Under the pieces are notes generated by a model. It saw only the letters and a list, made by a program, of their open reading frames with translations. It was not told the origin of the DNA and did not search any database. A stretch of DNA of 64,000 bases from JBMDXB01 sp048594885 (GTDB lineage Bacteria; Acidobacteriota; Vicinamibacteria; Vicinamibacterales; 2-12-FULL-66-21): positions 1 through 64,000 of the forward strand of contig JBMDXB010000153.1 of NCBI GenBank assembly GCA_048594885.1, written 5' to 3'. A program made the translations under genes and the position numbers. Below, piece by piece: positions 7,967-17,980 of the stretch (its first letter is position 1; the number at the start of each line of letters is the position of its first letter).

Positions 7967-9637
7967 TCACCTGGCGGCCTGCACGCGCAGCGTCAAGACT
8001 TCGGTCTCGCGCTCGGTGAGATTCAACCGCGTCGCGCGGTCGCGCAGCCCCTCGAGGAACTCGGGATCGTACACCTGCCACCGCTGCACCGCGTCCAGCG
8101 CAATCGCGAAGTACTCGCCAGGACGAACCGCATCGAAGCGGAAGAGGCCGGACTGGTCCGGCCGCGCCGTCCGCGCGGTGCCCGCCGCCTCGCTCCACTT
8201 CGACGAGTCGGTGACGAACAGAATGACCATGCCTTCGGCCGGCGCGCCGCGCTCATCGACGATGCGGCCGGTGAGCTGCGGGAACTTGTTCGTGATGACG
8301 ATGCGCGCGCCGTCGACGCGGCGGCTGCCGGCGATCTCGAGCGGCGTGTCGGCGTAATCGCCGCCGGCTGCCTCGATTGATTTGATCGCCCATCCCGGCG
8401 GCAGCCCGCCGACACGGACGACCGATGGTCCGAAGACGCCTCTCAGCACGAACGACCCGTCGACGCCCACCGCGCCGTTGTCCTCGCCGGATCCCGCGCC
8501 CATCACGCGCATGTCCGGCACCACGGCCTGCGCGGTCACGCGCAGCCGCGCCGTGCCGGGCAGCGGCGTTCCATCGTCTGTCACGACCTGACCGGCCAGC
8601 GTCCCACCGGCGCTCGTCACGAGCAAGAGTCCCTCGAGATCGACGCCAGCCAGCACGATCGGCAGAAAGGCATGTTCCGACGGACGGTTTCGATCCGACG
8701 TGCTGACCTCGAGCTGGTACTGGCCGGGCGCCATGTCGCGGAACACCCACGAGCCGTCGCCGGCGATCTTCGTCGTCGCGATCATCGCGCTTCGGGAGAA
8801 CATCGGGCCGGCGAAGACTTGCGTGAGCTCCATCGTCGTCCCGGCGAGCGGCGTGCCGTCCGAGGAGGTCGCGGTCCCGGACATCGTTGACGCCCGCTGC
8901 GGCTGCATGCTGAAGTCGATACTCGAGATCTGCTCGCCGATGCCGATCCTGACCCGCCGCGCGTCCGTCGCAGCCGCCGCGCCTGGGTAGAACGACGGCG
9001 CGTAGCCAAATACTTCGGGCTTCTCCCCGCCCGTCTTCCAGGTCTCGCGCGTCGTCGCCATCAGCACGTAATCGCCGGGAGGCACGCCGAGGAGACGGTA
9101 CTGACCCGAATCGTCCGTCCGCGCCGAGCTCGTGATCGGGATCAGCTTGCGGCGTCCGCGGAAGAATTGCGTCTGCATCGGCCAGACGTCGATGTCCGCG
9201 AACGGCTCGCCGGCCTCATCGGTGATGCGGCCGCTGATGACGCCGGCACGGATCAGGGCGAAGTCGACGCGATCGAGCGTCTGCCCGTCGGCGACGAGGA
9301 GCGGCTTCTGCGGCTCGCCGGCGTCTTTCTGTCCGTACCCGATCGACAGAAATCCGCCCCGCGACACGAAGATCTCGTAACGGCCGGCCGGGAGGTCGCG
9401 GACGATGTAGGCGCCCTGCGGATTCGTGCTGACGGTGCGTCCCTGCGGCAACTCCGGCGAACTGACGCGAACCTGCGCGCGGCGGAGTGGACGTCCGGTG
9501 TCTGCCGCCATGACCCGGCCGCGAATGACGGCTGTTCCTTTCGGTTGCGGCTGCTGCGCGGCGGCCGGCTGCCGCATTTGGGCGCCGAACGTCTGCCCGC
9601 CGGCCAGCATCAACGACAAGCAAAGGATCGCGACCAT
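7967..9637 (-). CDS. Secreted carboxypeptidase regulatory-like multidomain protein (array gene 8)
   Basis: This 556-aa protein is the last gene of the minus-strand paralog array. A signal peptide (MVAILCLSLMLAGG...) precedes about five beta-sandwich modules of the CarboxypepD_reg/Cna-B-like type; the first reads RGRVMAADTGRPLRRAQV...YIVRDLPAGRYEIFVS. The C-terminal module carries the subfamily A ending VRPGEYFAIALDAV then DPEFLEGLRDRA. No catalytic motif or TonB-receptor barrel is visible. It is closest to the preceding gene (9648-11324), sharing the TLDRVDFAL, FRGRR and MATTRETW segments, so the two look like a recent duplicate pair. The gap to that gene is 10 nt. Function is unknown; extracellular or surface binding is inferred. 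Confidence 0.85.
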   Translation of the reverse strand: MVAILCLSLMLAGGQTFGAQMRQPAAAQQPQPKGTAVIRGRVMAADTGRPLRRAQVRVSSPELPQGRTVSTNPQGAYIVRDLPAGRYEIFVSRGGFLSIGYGQKDAGEPQKPLLVADGQTLDRVDFALIRAGVISGRITDEAGEPFADIDVWPMQTQFFRGRRKLIPITSSARTDDSGQYRLLGVPPGDYVLMATTRETWKTGGEKPEVFGYAPSFYPGAAAATDARRVRIGIGEQISSIDFSMQPQRASTMSGTATSSDGTPLAGTTMELTQVFAGPMFSRSAMIATTKIAGDGSWVFRDMAPGQYQLEVSTSDRNRPSEHAFLPIVLAGVDLEGLLLVTSAGGTLAGQVVTDDGTPLPGTARLRVTAQAVVPDMRVMGAGSGEDNGAVGVDGSFVLRGVFGPSVVRVGGLPPGWAIKSIEAAGGDYADTPLEIAGSRRVDGARIVITNKFPQLTGRIVDERGAPAEGMVILFVTDSSKWSEAAGTARTARPDQSGLFRFDAVRPGEYFAIALDAVQRWQVYDPEFLEGLRDRATRLNLTERETEVLTLRVQAAR

Positions 9638-9647
9638 GACGCGGCTC

Positions 9648-11324
9648 CTAGCGCTGCAGCTTCAATTCGACGGGCTCACCCGCCGTGTTTCCCACCGTCA
9701 CCTTCACGGCACGCCGGCGCTGTTCCTCGAGAAACTCCGGATCGTTGACCTGCCACTGCTGCACGTACTCGAGCGCGACGAGCAGGTACGTGCCGGGACG
9801 CACCGAGTCGAAGCGGAACGCGCCGGATTGATCGGGCCGAGCGCTCCGCGTGATGCCGAGCGTCTCGACCCACTTCGACGAGTCGGTCGAGAAGAGGATC
9901 ACGGTGCCGTCTGCCGGCTTGCCGCGATCGTCCGTGATGCGGCCGGACAGCTCGGGAAACGCACGGGTGATGACAATCATTACGTCGTCCAGCCGCTGCG
10001 TACCGCGGATCTCGAGCGGGCTCTGCGCGTAGTCCTGTCCGTTCACGATGACGTGCTTCACCGCCCAGCCTCTCGGCAGGGAAGAGACGCGAATAGCGAG
10101 CGGGCCACTCGCGGTGCGGTACGCGAACGCGCCGTCCGACCCCACGATCCCGTTGTTTTCCGGCACGCCCGTCACGCCGCCGAACGGCATGCGCTCGGCG
10201 CCCAGCACGCGCGCGGATACCGTCAGCCGTTGTGCCGGCAGCGGGCTCCCGTCGTCCGTGGTCACGCGGCCGGAAAGCGTTGCGCCGGGGTCAGCCGCGA
10301 GCGCGACGCCGTCGACGTCGGCCCCCTGGACGGTAATCACCGCCACGGCGGTTTCCGGCGGGCGATCGCGATCGATGCTCGTCACACGCGCCTGGTAGTC
10401 GCCGGGACTGACGTCGCGCACGCTCCAACTGCCGTCCGTCGCCACTTTGGCGGAAGAGCCGATGCCCATCGACGAGAATGCCGGACCGCTCAATTCCCAG
10501 CCCACCATCACCGATGCGCCAGTCATCGGCGTGCCGTCGGAACGGAAGGCAGTGCCCGACACGGCGGCCGCACGCATCGGCACCATGCTGAAGTCCACAC
10601 CGGCGACATCCTGGCCGACGCCGACCTTGATCCGCTGCGCGTCGGTGGCATTGGCGACGCCGGGCAGGAACGTCTGCGCGTAGCCGAAGACTTCTTTCTG
10701 GTCGTCGTCGGCGCTCCACGTCTCGCGCGTCGTCGCCATCACGGCGTACTCGCCCGGTGAGAGTCCGACGATGCGGTAATGCCCGAGATCGTCCGTGCGG
10801 TTGCCGCCGCCGAAGCCGCTGCTCACGGGCACGATGCGGCGCCGGCCGCGGAAGTACTGAAGCTGCGCGGCAAAGACGGCGACGCCCGGGAACGGATCGC
10901 CCGTTTCATCGGTGATGCGCCCGCTGATGGTGCCGGCACGCGGCAGCGCGAAGTCGACGCGGTCGAGCGTCTGCGCATCGGCGAGTTGCAGCGGCTTGCC
11001 CGGCTCGCCGGGCCGCAATTGCCCGTAATCCAGCGCCAGGTAGCCGCTGCGGCTCACGCTGACCGTGTAGCGGCCGGCGGGAAGCTGGGTGAACTCGTAC
11101 GCGCCCAGCGCGTCCGTGCTCGTCGTCTTCGACTCGGTCAGCTCGGGAGACCTGATCGACACGCGCGCGCGGCGCAGCGGCCGTTCCCCCTCGAGACTCA
11201 CGACCTTGCCGCGAATGGCGGACGTGCCTGTCTTCTCGGCCACCGCGTCGCGCGCCGGCGCGCGCGGCGGCTGCGCCTGGGCCTGAAGAGCCACGACCAG
11301 AAACAGCCCGAGGATCACAGGCAT
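9648..11324 (-). CDS. Secreted carboxypeptidase regulatory-like multidomain protein (array gene 7)
   Basis: This 558-aa subfamily A paralog has signal peptide MPVILGLFLVVALQAQAQ and serial beta-sandwich modules (RGKVVSLEGERPLRRARV..., ISGRITDETGDPFPGV..., LSGRVTTDDGSPLPAQ..., LSGRITDDRGKPADGT...). The signature region ETFL-like FGYAQTFLPGVANATDAQ links modules two and three, and the C-terminus ends VNDPEFLEEQRRRAVKVTV. It is the nearest relative of array gene 8. A GTAGGGCG palindromic repeat lies in the 24-nt gap just upstream of its start. No enzyme motif is visible. Confidence 0.85.
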   Translation of the reverse strand: MPVILGLFLVVALQAQAQPPRAPARDAVAEKTGTSAIRGKVVSLEGERPLRRARVSIRSPELTESKTTSTDALGAYEFTQLPAGRYTVSVSRSGYLALDYGQLRPGEPGKPLQLADAQTLDRVDFALPRAGTISGRITDETGDPFPGVAVFAAQLQYFRGRRRIVPVSSGFGGGNRTDDLGHYRIVGLSPGEYAVMATTRETWSADDDQKEVFGYAQTFLPGVANATDAQRIKVGVGQDVAGVDFSMVPMRAAAVSGTAFRSDGTPMTGASVMVGWELSGPAFSSMGIGSSAKVATDGSWSVRDVSPGDYQARVTSIDRDRPPETAVAVITVQGADVDGVALAADPGATLSGRVTTDDGSPLPAQRLTVSARVLGAERMPFGGVTGVPENNGIVGSDGAFAYRTASGPLAIRVSSLPRGWAVKHVIVNGQDYAQSPLEIRGTQRLDDVMIVITRAFPELSGRITDDRGKPADGTVILFSTDSSKWVETLGITRSARPDQSGAFRFDSVRPGTYLLVALEYVQQWQVNDPEFLEEQRRRAVKVTVGNTAGEPVELKLQR

Positions 11325-11335
11325 GCGTGATCTCC

Positions 11336-11360
11336 GTAGGGCGGGACTTTACGTCCCGCC
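11336..11360. repeat. GTAGGGCG palindromic repeat overlapping a stop codon
   Basis: GTAGGGCG is followed by a perfect 8-bp hairpin, GGCGGGAC and GTCCCGCC around a 5-nt loop. The right arm encodes the last residues of array gene 6, including its TAA stop. Related copies lie inside hemH at 40756-40794. Confidence 0.6.
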
Positions 11361-12986
11361 GGTCAGCGTCAGCTCCAGATCGATCTTCTGTCCGGGCTCG
11401 AGCGCGATTCTTCTCGCGCGCTGTCGCAACGACTCCAGGTACTCGGGATCGAACCACTGGCCGGTCTCGACGTCATCCACGGCAATCGCCAGGTAGGTGC
11501 CGGGCGGCAGCCCCGACGTCGCAAACGCACCGGCGTGATCGGGCCGCAGCGCGCGGATGAACCGCGATTCGGGCCGCCAGTGCCTTGGATCGGCCGAGAA
11601 GAGCAAGACCGTGTAGTCAGTGACGCCGGCTCCCTTCGGGTCGCGAACGACGCCGGCAACACGCGTCGGATTGTCGTCCAGGACGATCGTCACGTCATCG
11701 ATCACCTGGCCGTGCGCCACTTCGACGACGTCGTCGATGATGTCACGGCCGCTACGCCTGACGGCTTTCATCCACCAGCCATCCGGCATGCGCGTGGCGC
11801 GGATGACGCGCTGGCCGTTGACACCAGGCCATACGACCGTCCAGTCCAGTTTGACAACGGGTTTCGTGATGCCGGTCGCGAGGTACGGATCGCCGACGAA
11901 CGCGGCCGTCAATTCCAGCCGCGAGGACGCAAACGGCAGAGGAGCGCCGGATGACGAGACGATGCGAGCGGAGATCGTGCCGCCGCTGCCGACGACCAAC
12001 GTCAGTCCCGGCATGTCGGCACCGCTGACGTCGAGCTCGATGCCGGCGCGATCGCGATCGTGAGTGCCGGTCAGGTAGTACAGGCCCGCGCGAATGCCGG
12101 CGATGCGGAAGTGTCCGTCGGCGTCGGCGGTTGCGCCACCCGTGGCGTTGCCGCCCAGACCGGAGGTGCTGTGATCCAGCAGCGACACACGCGCGTTCGC
12201 GGCCGGACGGCCATCGACCCGGACCACTTGACCGGAAATCGCCGCCGTGTGCGTCGCCGTCAACGAGAGGTTGACGCCGGCTGCCTGCTGACCGACAGTC
12301 AAGCGGATCGGCTGCGCCTGCTGCACGTCCGCCGTACCCGGATAGAACGACACCGCGTAGCCCAGGGGCTCGCGCGTGAACTGGGCGGGCGCGGCGCCGC
12401 GTTCGCGCGCGACGATGAAGTAGTCGCCGGGCGCGAGGCCGGCGAGCCGATACTCGCCGATGTCGTTCGTGACGGCCACCCGCGCGCTGGTCAAGCGCCG
12501 GCGGCCGTCGACATACGTCCGTCGGAACGCCATGACCCACATCTGATCGAGCGGCTCGCCGCCCGAGTCCGTCACACGGCCGCCGATCGCCGCCGCACGC
12601 GGCAGGTGGAAGTCGACGTTCGCGAGGCTCTGGCCGGCCAGCGTCACCTGCCGGCCTGGCTCGAAGGAACGCCGCTGCCCGTACTCCAGCCGCAGGTACT
12701 GCGTCTTCACCGCATTGAGCGTGAACGTCGAGTGCGCCGGCAGGTCGCGGAATTCGTAGCGCCCGCGCTCGTCCGTGCGCGTCGCGAGGACCTTTGGGAG
12801 ATCGCTCGACGAGATCCGCACAACGGCGCGGCGCAGCGGCGTTTTGCCGTCGGCTGCATACACGTGCCCAGTGATCGTCGCGGTTGCGGAGGTCTGCGGC
12901 CGCCGATCGCGCGGCGGCTGCTGGGCGAACACGCTCGCGGCAAGCGCCACGACGAACGCGAAGGCAACGAGGCCACCTCGCGTCAT
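11349..12986 (-). CDS. Secreted carboxypeptidase regulatory-like multidomain protein (array gene 6)
   Basis: This 545-aa subfamily A paralog starts at MTRGGLVAFAFVVALAASVFAQ, a clear signal peptide; its ATG overlaps the TGA of the preceding gene by 4 nt (ATGA), and longer in-frame starts would run into that gene. Modules read TGHVYAADGKTPLRRAVV..., GGRVTDSGGEPLDQMWV..., SGQVVRVDGRPAANARV..., and a final VAGVVRDPKGAGVTDYTVLLF block. The linker SFYPGTADVQQAQ and terminal FDPEYLESLRQRA match the other subfamily A members. Secreted; function unknown. Confidence 0.85.
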   Translation of the reverse strand: MTRGGLVAFAFVVALAASVFAQQPPRDRRPQTSATATITGHVYAADGKTPLRRAVVRISSSDLPKVLATRTDERGRYEFRDLPAHSTFTLNAVKTQYLRLEYGQRRSFEPGRQVTLAGQSLANVDFHLPRAAAIGGRVTDSGGEPLDQMWVMAFRRTYVDGRRRLTSARVAVTNDIGEYRLAGLAPGDYFIVARERGAAPAQFTREPLGYAVSFYPGTADVQQAQPIRLTVGQQAAGVNLSLTATHTAAISGQVVRVDGRPAANARVSLLDHSTSGLGGNATGGATADADGHFRIAGIRAGLYYLTGTHDRDRAGIELDVSGADMPGLTLVVGSGGTISARIVSSSGAPLPFASSRLELTAAFVGDPYLATGITKPVVKLDWTVVWPGVNGQRVIRATRMPDGWWMKAVRRSGRDIIDDVVEVAHGQVIDDVTIVLDDNPTRVAGVVRDPKGAGVTDYTVLLFSADPRHWRPESRFIRALRPDHAGAFATSGLPPGTYLAIAVDDVETGQWFDPEYLESLRQRARRIALEPGQKIDLELTLTGGT

Positions 12987-14593
12987 GGCTTCACCACCTT
13001 GAGCGAGAGCGATTGCCGTGCGCGCGCCTCCAGCGTCAACGGCGTGGCGACCGTCTTCACCTGCGAAAGGAATTCCGCGTTGAACCACTGCTCCGGCGCG
13101 ACCGACGCGACGGCGGCGACGAAATACTGGCCGGGCGGCGCCGTCAGCCGAAACTCACGGTTCTGATCGGGACGCGCCGTGTGGATGTAGCGCGACCATA
13201 CGTTCCACTTGCCGGTATCTTCGCTAAAAAGAATGACGGTGTAGTCATCTGCCGGTTGCCCATCGGCGCCGGCGGCGGTCCCGCTGACGCTCGCCGCATC
13301 GGACGCCAGGACGATGCGGACACGATCCGGTTCGCGAAACAGCGTCGGCGTATCCGTGATCTCGACCTCGTCACGGATCACCGAGCTGACATACCAGCCT
13401 TCGGGCGCCCGCTGCGTCCTGATCACGCGCGGCGCGATGAGGAACGGCCACTCGAAGGTCCAGTCCTCCTTCAACGGCTCGGTGCCGAAGCCGACACCGA
13501 AGACGAAGGTGTCGCCGATCGGCTGCGCGACGAAGCCGACGTCTTTCGGTGACGCCGTCGAGCCCTCAGGCGGCACGACGAAGCCGGTGAGCCTGCCGCC
13601 GCGCGAGAGCTGAACGGTGACGTCGCTCAGCTCGACGCCCGCGACGGTCAGAGGAACAATCGCCCCTTCCGGCTCCTCGCCGGCTCGATCCGAATATCCC
13701 GGCTTGCGCGCGTGGATCTCGTAACGGCCGGGGAGCACGCGTGGATAGGAGAAGCGGCCGTCGGCAGCCGTCACGGTCTCGCCGCCGAGTCCAAACGGCT
13801 GATCGACCGCCGTCATGTTCAGCCGCACACGCGACGCCGGCTGGCCGCGCGACGTCATGACGACGCCGGACAGGGTCGCCGTCGCGGCGGGCGTCAGCGC
13901 GATGTCGATTCCCATCAGGTCCTGGCCCGCGCCAACGGCCACCGGCCGCGCGTCGTCCGCTTTCGTCGCGGCCGGGTACATCACCTGCAGGAAGCCGACG
14001 TCCGCGTCGCCTTCGGATCCGAAGGCGTCGCTGCGCTCGGACGCGAGCACGTAATAGCTCCCTGGCGGCAATCCCTGAATGCGGTATTCACCGACATCAT
14101 TCGTGAGTGCCGTTCCGCCGGCGGGCACGAACCCTCGGCGTCCTCCGCTGTAGCCGAGGCGCATCGGCGTGACGACAGCGCGCTCGACCGGTTCGCCATG
14201 TTCGTCGACGACACGCCCGACGATGGCGGATGCGCGCGGCAAAGCGATGTCGATTTGATGCGTGGAACCGGCCGCGATGTCGATCGGCCTGCCGCTTGTC
14301 GCGGGCAGCCGCTGGCCGTACGCGACCGTCACGTATCGCGCTTTCGACGCCGTCATCGTGTAGCGACCGCCCGCCAGCTCCGCGATCCGGTAGCGCCCAT
14401 CCTCGTCCGTTCGAAGCCGGTACTCGACGCGCGGTCCGCGCGCCTCGAGCGAAATGCGGATGCGCGCCATGGGAATCGGCTTGCCCGTGGCCGCGTCAGT
14501 GACGCGGCCGTGCAGCGTGGCGGGCTCGGCCGTCTGCTTCGCCGACTGACCGGGCGCCGTCAGCAGAACAATCGCGCAGAGCAGCGGAAACAT
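12983..14593 (-). CDS. Secreted carboxypeptidase regulatory-like multidomain protein (array gene 5)
   Basis: This 536-aa protein is the first subfamily A member in transcriptional order. Signal peptide MFPLLCAIVLLTAPGQSA; modules include HGRVTDAATGKPIPMARIRI, VGRVVDEHGEPVERAVV, LSGVVMTSRGQPASRVRL and a C-terminal VSGTAAGADGQPADDYTVIL block ending FNAEFLSQVKTVA. The linker is VMYPAATKADDAR, without the cysteines of subfamily B. A 34-nt gap separates it from array gene 4, the largest gap inside the array. No catalytic residues are recognised. Confidence 0.85.
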   Translation of the reverse strand: MFPLLCAIVLLTAPGQSAKQTAEPATLHGRVTDAATGKPIPMARIRISLEARGPRVEYRLRTDEDGRYRIAELAGGRYTMTASKARYVTVAYGQRLPATSGRPIDIAAGSTHQIDIALPRASAIVGRVVDEHGEPVERAVVTPMRLGYSGGRRGFVPAGGTALTNDVGEYRIQGLPPGSYYVLASERSDAFGSEGDADVGFLQVMYPAATKADDARPVAVGAGQDLMGIDIALTPAATATLSGVVMTSRGQPASRVRLNMTAVDQPFGLGGETVTAADGRFSYPRVLPGRYEIHARKPGYSDRAGEEPEGAIVPLTVAGVELSDVTVQLSRGGRLTGFVVPPEGSTASPKDVGFVAQPIGDTFVFGVGFGTEPLKEDWTFEWPFLIAPRVIRTQRAPEGWYVSSVIRDEVEITDTPTLFREPDRVRIVLASDAASVSGTAAGADGQPADDYTVILFSEDTGKWNVWSRYIHTARPDQNREFRLTAPPGQYFVAAVASVAPEQWFNAEFLSQVKTVATPLTLEARARQSLSLKVVKP

Positions 14594-14627
14594 GGTACCC
14601 CCCTGTGGGCGGTGCGGTGGACGGATG

Positions 14628-16283
14628 CTACCGTACGTCTGCGAGCGGCACCACGCGCAGGTTCATCGTCAACCGATCGTTCTCGACGAGCGTGATGCGC
14701 TCGGCGTGCTGGATCAGGACGTCCACTGTTGCGCCCTGCGCCTGCAAAGCGTCGTACCGTTTCGCGCTCACCGCAACGATCAGGTGGTCACCGGGACGCA
14801 CACCGGGCAGCGAGAATTTGCCGTTCCGGCCCGGGCTCGCAAACGGATAGCGATGCAGAGGACCCGCCCAGCGCGACACGGCCGCCGGCAGCAGCACGAC
14901 ACGCGCGTCGGTCGCGGGCTTTCCAGTGTCATCGGTGACGGTCCCCGAGACGGTTGCGGCACGACTCGTCAGGACGATCTCGATCTGGTGCCGCGGATCG
15001 GTCGCGAATTCCGTCGGCACTTCGGTGATGTCCTGGCCCATGTAGCGGATCGATTTGACGATCCACCCTTGCGGCACGCCGCCGACGGTGAGGCACAGCG
15101 GCCCAAAGAGGCCTTTCAACGTGAACGCGAAATCGTCTCCCACAGCGGCGGCCTCGCCCGTGGTGTATCCGCCGAGCCGTTCGGTCTCCATGTCGTGCAT
15201 GGCGAAAACCGATAGCCGGGTCCCTCGCCGCGGCTCGGGAGGCTCATCGTCGTAGGCGATGCGCCCGTGGACGGTGGCTGCTGCCTTCAGGGTGACCACG
15301 AGCCCGTCGACGTCTGCTGCATCGATGCGCACGGGAGTGTGGGCGCGCTGCGCCTGGCGTCCATCCGCCGGATCCGACTGGTCAACCGACGCGCGCACCG
15401 CATACTCGCCAGGCGTCAGACCACTGAACGTGAATCGCCCGCCGGCAGCCAGGCCGCCGGATGACCGCACTCCGTTCGGCACGAAGCTCGCGAGACTGAG
15501 TCCGATCCGATCGACCGGGTTGCCAGCCGCGTCCACGACCGTCCCCGAGATCGAATATGCATCGCTGCGGCGCATCCGAATCTCGACGCCCTCGACGTCG
15601 GTTGTGTCGAGCGTCACGACCTGGCTTTCGCCCGCGCTCCCCGCCGAGGGGAAGCAGGTGACGACGAACCGGTCCGGTTTCCAGGGCCCGACGGACTTTG
15701 CTTCGTGGGGATACGAGAGAGGATCCGCGCACAGGACGTAGCGCGTTGCGCCGAGGCCGAAGATGCGGAACCCACCGCGGTCGTCGGTCGCGCGCGACCG
15801 AAGAGAGTAACCGTACGGCGGTGCCGCAGCGCCAGGCGCGATCCTCGCGCTGACGTTGACATCCGCGAGCGGCGCGCCCTCTTCGTCGACGACGCGTCCC
15901 GCAATCGCGAGCGCGCGCGGCAGTGGGATGTTGACGTCGGTTCGCACTTCGCCGTCGCCGAGCGTGAATGCCCGGTTCTCGCGTGTCGCCTGAAAGACGC
16001 TCGCCATATGCGTCGCGCGGCTCTCGCCCGGCGCCGCGCTGACCTCGAATGCCGCAGCAGGAAGATCGGTGAATTCGAAGCGGCCGTCGGGATCGGCAGC
16101 GCGCTCCAGGATCCGGCGAGCGGCGCCGACGAACCGCAGCGTGACGAGCGCCCGCGGCAGCGGGCGGCCGGTGTCCTTTTCCGTCACTTGTCCACGAATA
16201 ACGCCTGTGCCGGTCGTCAAGGGCGGCGCCGCTGGCTGCTGCGCGTGAAACAAAAGCACCACCAGCACGAGGGCCGCAGGCAT
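14628..16283 (-). CDS. Secreted carboxypeptidase regulatory-like multidomain protein (array gene 4, type B1)
   Basis: This 551-aa subfamily B protein starts at MPAALVLVVLLFHAQQ, two bases after the preceding stop; the frame is open further upstream but there overlaps array gene 3. Modules start RGQVTEKDTGRPLPRALV and AGRVVDEEGAPLADVNV. The second module carries a cysteine in YVLCADP and another in VVTCFPSAGS, a pair conserved in all four subfamily B members. It pairs with array gene 2: both end ENDRLTMNLRVVPL, encoded by a 44-nt identical stretch (14646-14689 versus 17995-18038). Function unknown. Confidence 0.85.
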   Translation of the reverse strand: MPAALVLVVLLFHAQQPAAPPLTTGTGVIRGQVTEKDTGRPLPRALVTLRFVGAARRILERAADPDGRFEFTDLPAAAFEVSAAPGESRATHMASVFQATRENRAFTLGDGEVRTDVNIPLPRALAIAGRVVDEEGAPLADVNVSARIAPGAAAPPYGYSLRSRATDDRGGFRIFGLGATRYVLCADPLSYPHEAKSVGPWKPDRFVVTCFPSAGSAGESQVVTLDTTDVEGVEIRMRRSDAYSISGTVVDAAGNPVDRIGLSLASFVPNGVRSSGGLAAGGRFTFSGLTPGEYAVRASVDQSDPADGRQAQRAHTPVRIDAADVDGLVVTLKAAATVHGRIAYDDEPPEPRRGTRLSVFAMHDMETERLGGYTTGEAAAVGDDFAFTLKGLFGPLCLTVGGVPQGWIVKSIRYMGQDITEVPTEFATDPRHQIEIVLTSRAATVSGTVTDDTGKPATDARVVLLPAAVSRWAGPLHRYPFASPGRNGKFSLPGVRPGDHLIVAVSAKRYDALQAQGATVDVLIQHAERITLVENDRLTMNLRVVPLADVR

Positions 16284-16285
16284 TG

Positions 16286-17980
16286 TCAGCGATCCTCCGG
16301 CAGCGCGACGAGCCGCACGTCCACAGTGTGGGTCTGATGCTCGAGGAGCCTCACTCGTTGTGCGGCCGACGCCACGGCCTTGATCGCGGTGACATCCCTC
16401 CGCAGCCGCTGAAGATGTTCTGCGATCACTGCAGCGACGAAGTACTCGCCGGGACGAACCGGGGGAAACGCGAGCGTCCCGTCTCGCGACGGAGGAGAGT
16501 ACGGCGGCGCGGTGATTCCCGCTTTCCACCTGGCAGGGTCGACCGGAATGAGTACCGGTACGACGCGTGTTCCTCGCGGCGATTCGTCCGGCGACATGCG
16601 AACCAGGAGGCGCGCTGCGCGGTTCGTGACGGTGACCTCGAGATCGCGCGGCGTGGTGCCGGAGGCAAACTGCGTCGCGACGTCGGTGATCTCCGTGCCG
16701 CGATACCTCACCGATTGCAGAATCCAGCCATCCGGCAATCCCGACACACGGAGCACGACAGGGCCGTGCAGGCGAGTGAACTCGAACGTCATGTCATCCC
16801 TGACCCAAGCCGACGCGGATCGATCCTGCCAGTACACGCGCTCGCCATGGCTGTCCCTCGACGCCTGAATCGCAAGGCGCTCGCCTCCGAGCGCCGGCGC
16901 TGTGTCTGCCTCGAATAGCATCCGTCCGGCAACGCTCACTCCGGTGCTCATCACGACCACAAGGTCCGTCACGTCCGCGGCGTCGAGCGTCAGTGGCACG
17001 GATGCGAGCTCGCGGGGAGCGGACGCCTGCCGGTCGGTGACCGCCGCGCGCAGAATGTACTCGCCGGGAGGCACGCCCCTGGCGGAAAAGGTGTTGCCAT
17101 CGACGGTGAGGGGCGCGCGTCGCACCAGCCAGCCGATGCCGTCGATCTGCGTGAGGTGAATCTGAAGGTTCTCGGGACGCCCGCCCGCTTCGGTGAGGAC
17201 GCGTCCGGAGAGTGCGAGGCCGCGGCCTCGCCGCATCTGGACGAGCACACCGTCGACGTCCGCCGACGCGATCGAGAGCGGTGCCGAGCCGCGCGCGGGA
17301 AAACACGTCCTGAGGTACCGTGTGTGCAGGCTGTCCCCTTCCATCGGACGAACCCAGTCGGCGGTGTCGGAGGGGCTCGCGCAGACGCGGTAGTCGCCGG
17401 GCCTGAGGCCGAACAGGCGGAAGTCACCGCGATCGTCCGTGGACCTCCACGAAGCTACGGGCGTGCCGTCCGACCGTTCGACGCTCACACGAGCGTCGGC
17501 GAGACCCTCACCGTACTCGTTGACGACGCGGCCGGCAATGGCGAACGAACGCGCGAGCGCGAAGTCCGCGTCCGAACGAACCTCGCCTGGCTTCAATTCG
17601 ACGAGCGGTGGCCGTCCGAACGCGTGCGCCTGGGCCGCCCCTTCGCCGAGCGCCTGGGGAAGGTGTCCCGAGCGGTTCTCGCCGGCATTCGCGTTGATGT
17701 AGTACTCGCCGGCGGGCACGTCAGGAAACTCGTACCGGCCGTCGGGCCCAGTGGCCGTTCGATAACGCTGGCCGGTGGTGCCTCGTGTCTGCAGCATCAT
17801 CTCGATCGAGGCGCGGGGGATCGGCTGGCCCGTGGCTTTGTCGGTCACGCGTCCGCGCACCGTCGCTGTTCCGGTGACGTGCTTCGCCGTGTCGCGCGGC
17901 GGCGTTTGCAGCGGCACGAATGCCGCGACGGCTGTCAACGCGACGACGGCAAGACTGCCGCGAACAGCCCCGGCGATCAT
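16286..17980 (-). CDS. Secreted carboxypeptidase regulatory-like multidomain protein (array gene 3, type B2)
   Basis: This 564-aa protein has an N-terminal hydrophobic signal segment (VRGSLAVVALTAVAAFVPL) then TPPRDTAK, shared with array gene 1. Beta-sandwich modules start RGRVTDKATGQPIPRASI and AGRVVNEYGEGLADARV. The subfamily B cysteine pair is present (YRVCASP and LRTCFPARGS). The C-terminal block ends FPPVRPGEYFVAAVIAEH and VDVRLVALPEDR. Its ATG overlaps the preceding stop by 4 nt, so it is translationally coupled. Function unknown. Confidence 0.85.
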   Translation of the reverse strand: MIAGAVRGSLAVVALTAVAAFVPLQTPPRDTAKHVTGTATVRGRVTDKATGQPIPRASIEMMLQTRGTTGQRYRTATGPDGRYEFPDVPAGEYYINANAGENRSGHLPQALGEGAAQAHAFGRPPLVELKPGEVRSDADFALARSFAIAGRVVNEYGEGLADARVSVERSDGTPVASWRSTDDRGDFRLFGLRPGDYRVCASPSDTADWVRPMEGDSLHTRYLRTCFPARGSAPLSIASADVDGVLVQMRRGRGLALSGRVLTEAGGRPENLQIHLTQIDGIGWLVRRAPLTVDGNTFSARGVPPGEYILRAAVTDRQASAPRELASVPLTLDAADVTDLVVVMSTGVSVAGRMLFEADTAPALGGERLAIQASRDSHGERVYWQDRSASAWVRDDMTFEFTRLHGPVVLRVSGLPDGWILQSVRYRGTEITDVATQFASGTTPRDLEVTVTNRAARLLVRMSPDESPRGTRVVPVLIPVDPARWKAGITAPPYSPPSRDGTLAFPPVRPGEYFVAAVIAEHLQRLRRDVTAIKAVASAAQRVRLLEHQTHTVDVRLVALPEDR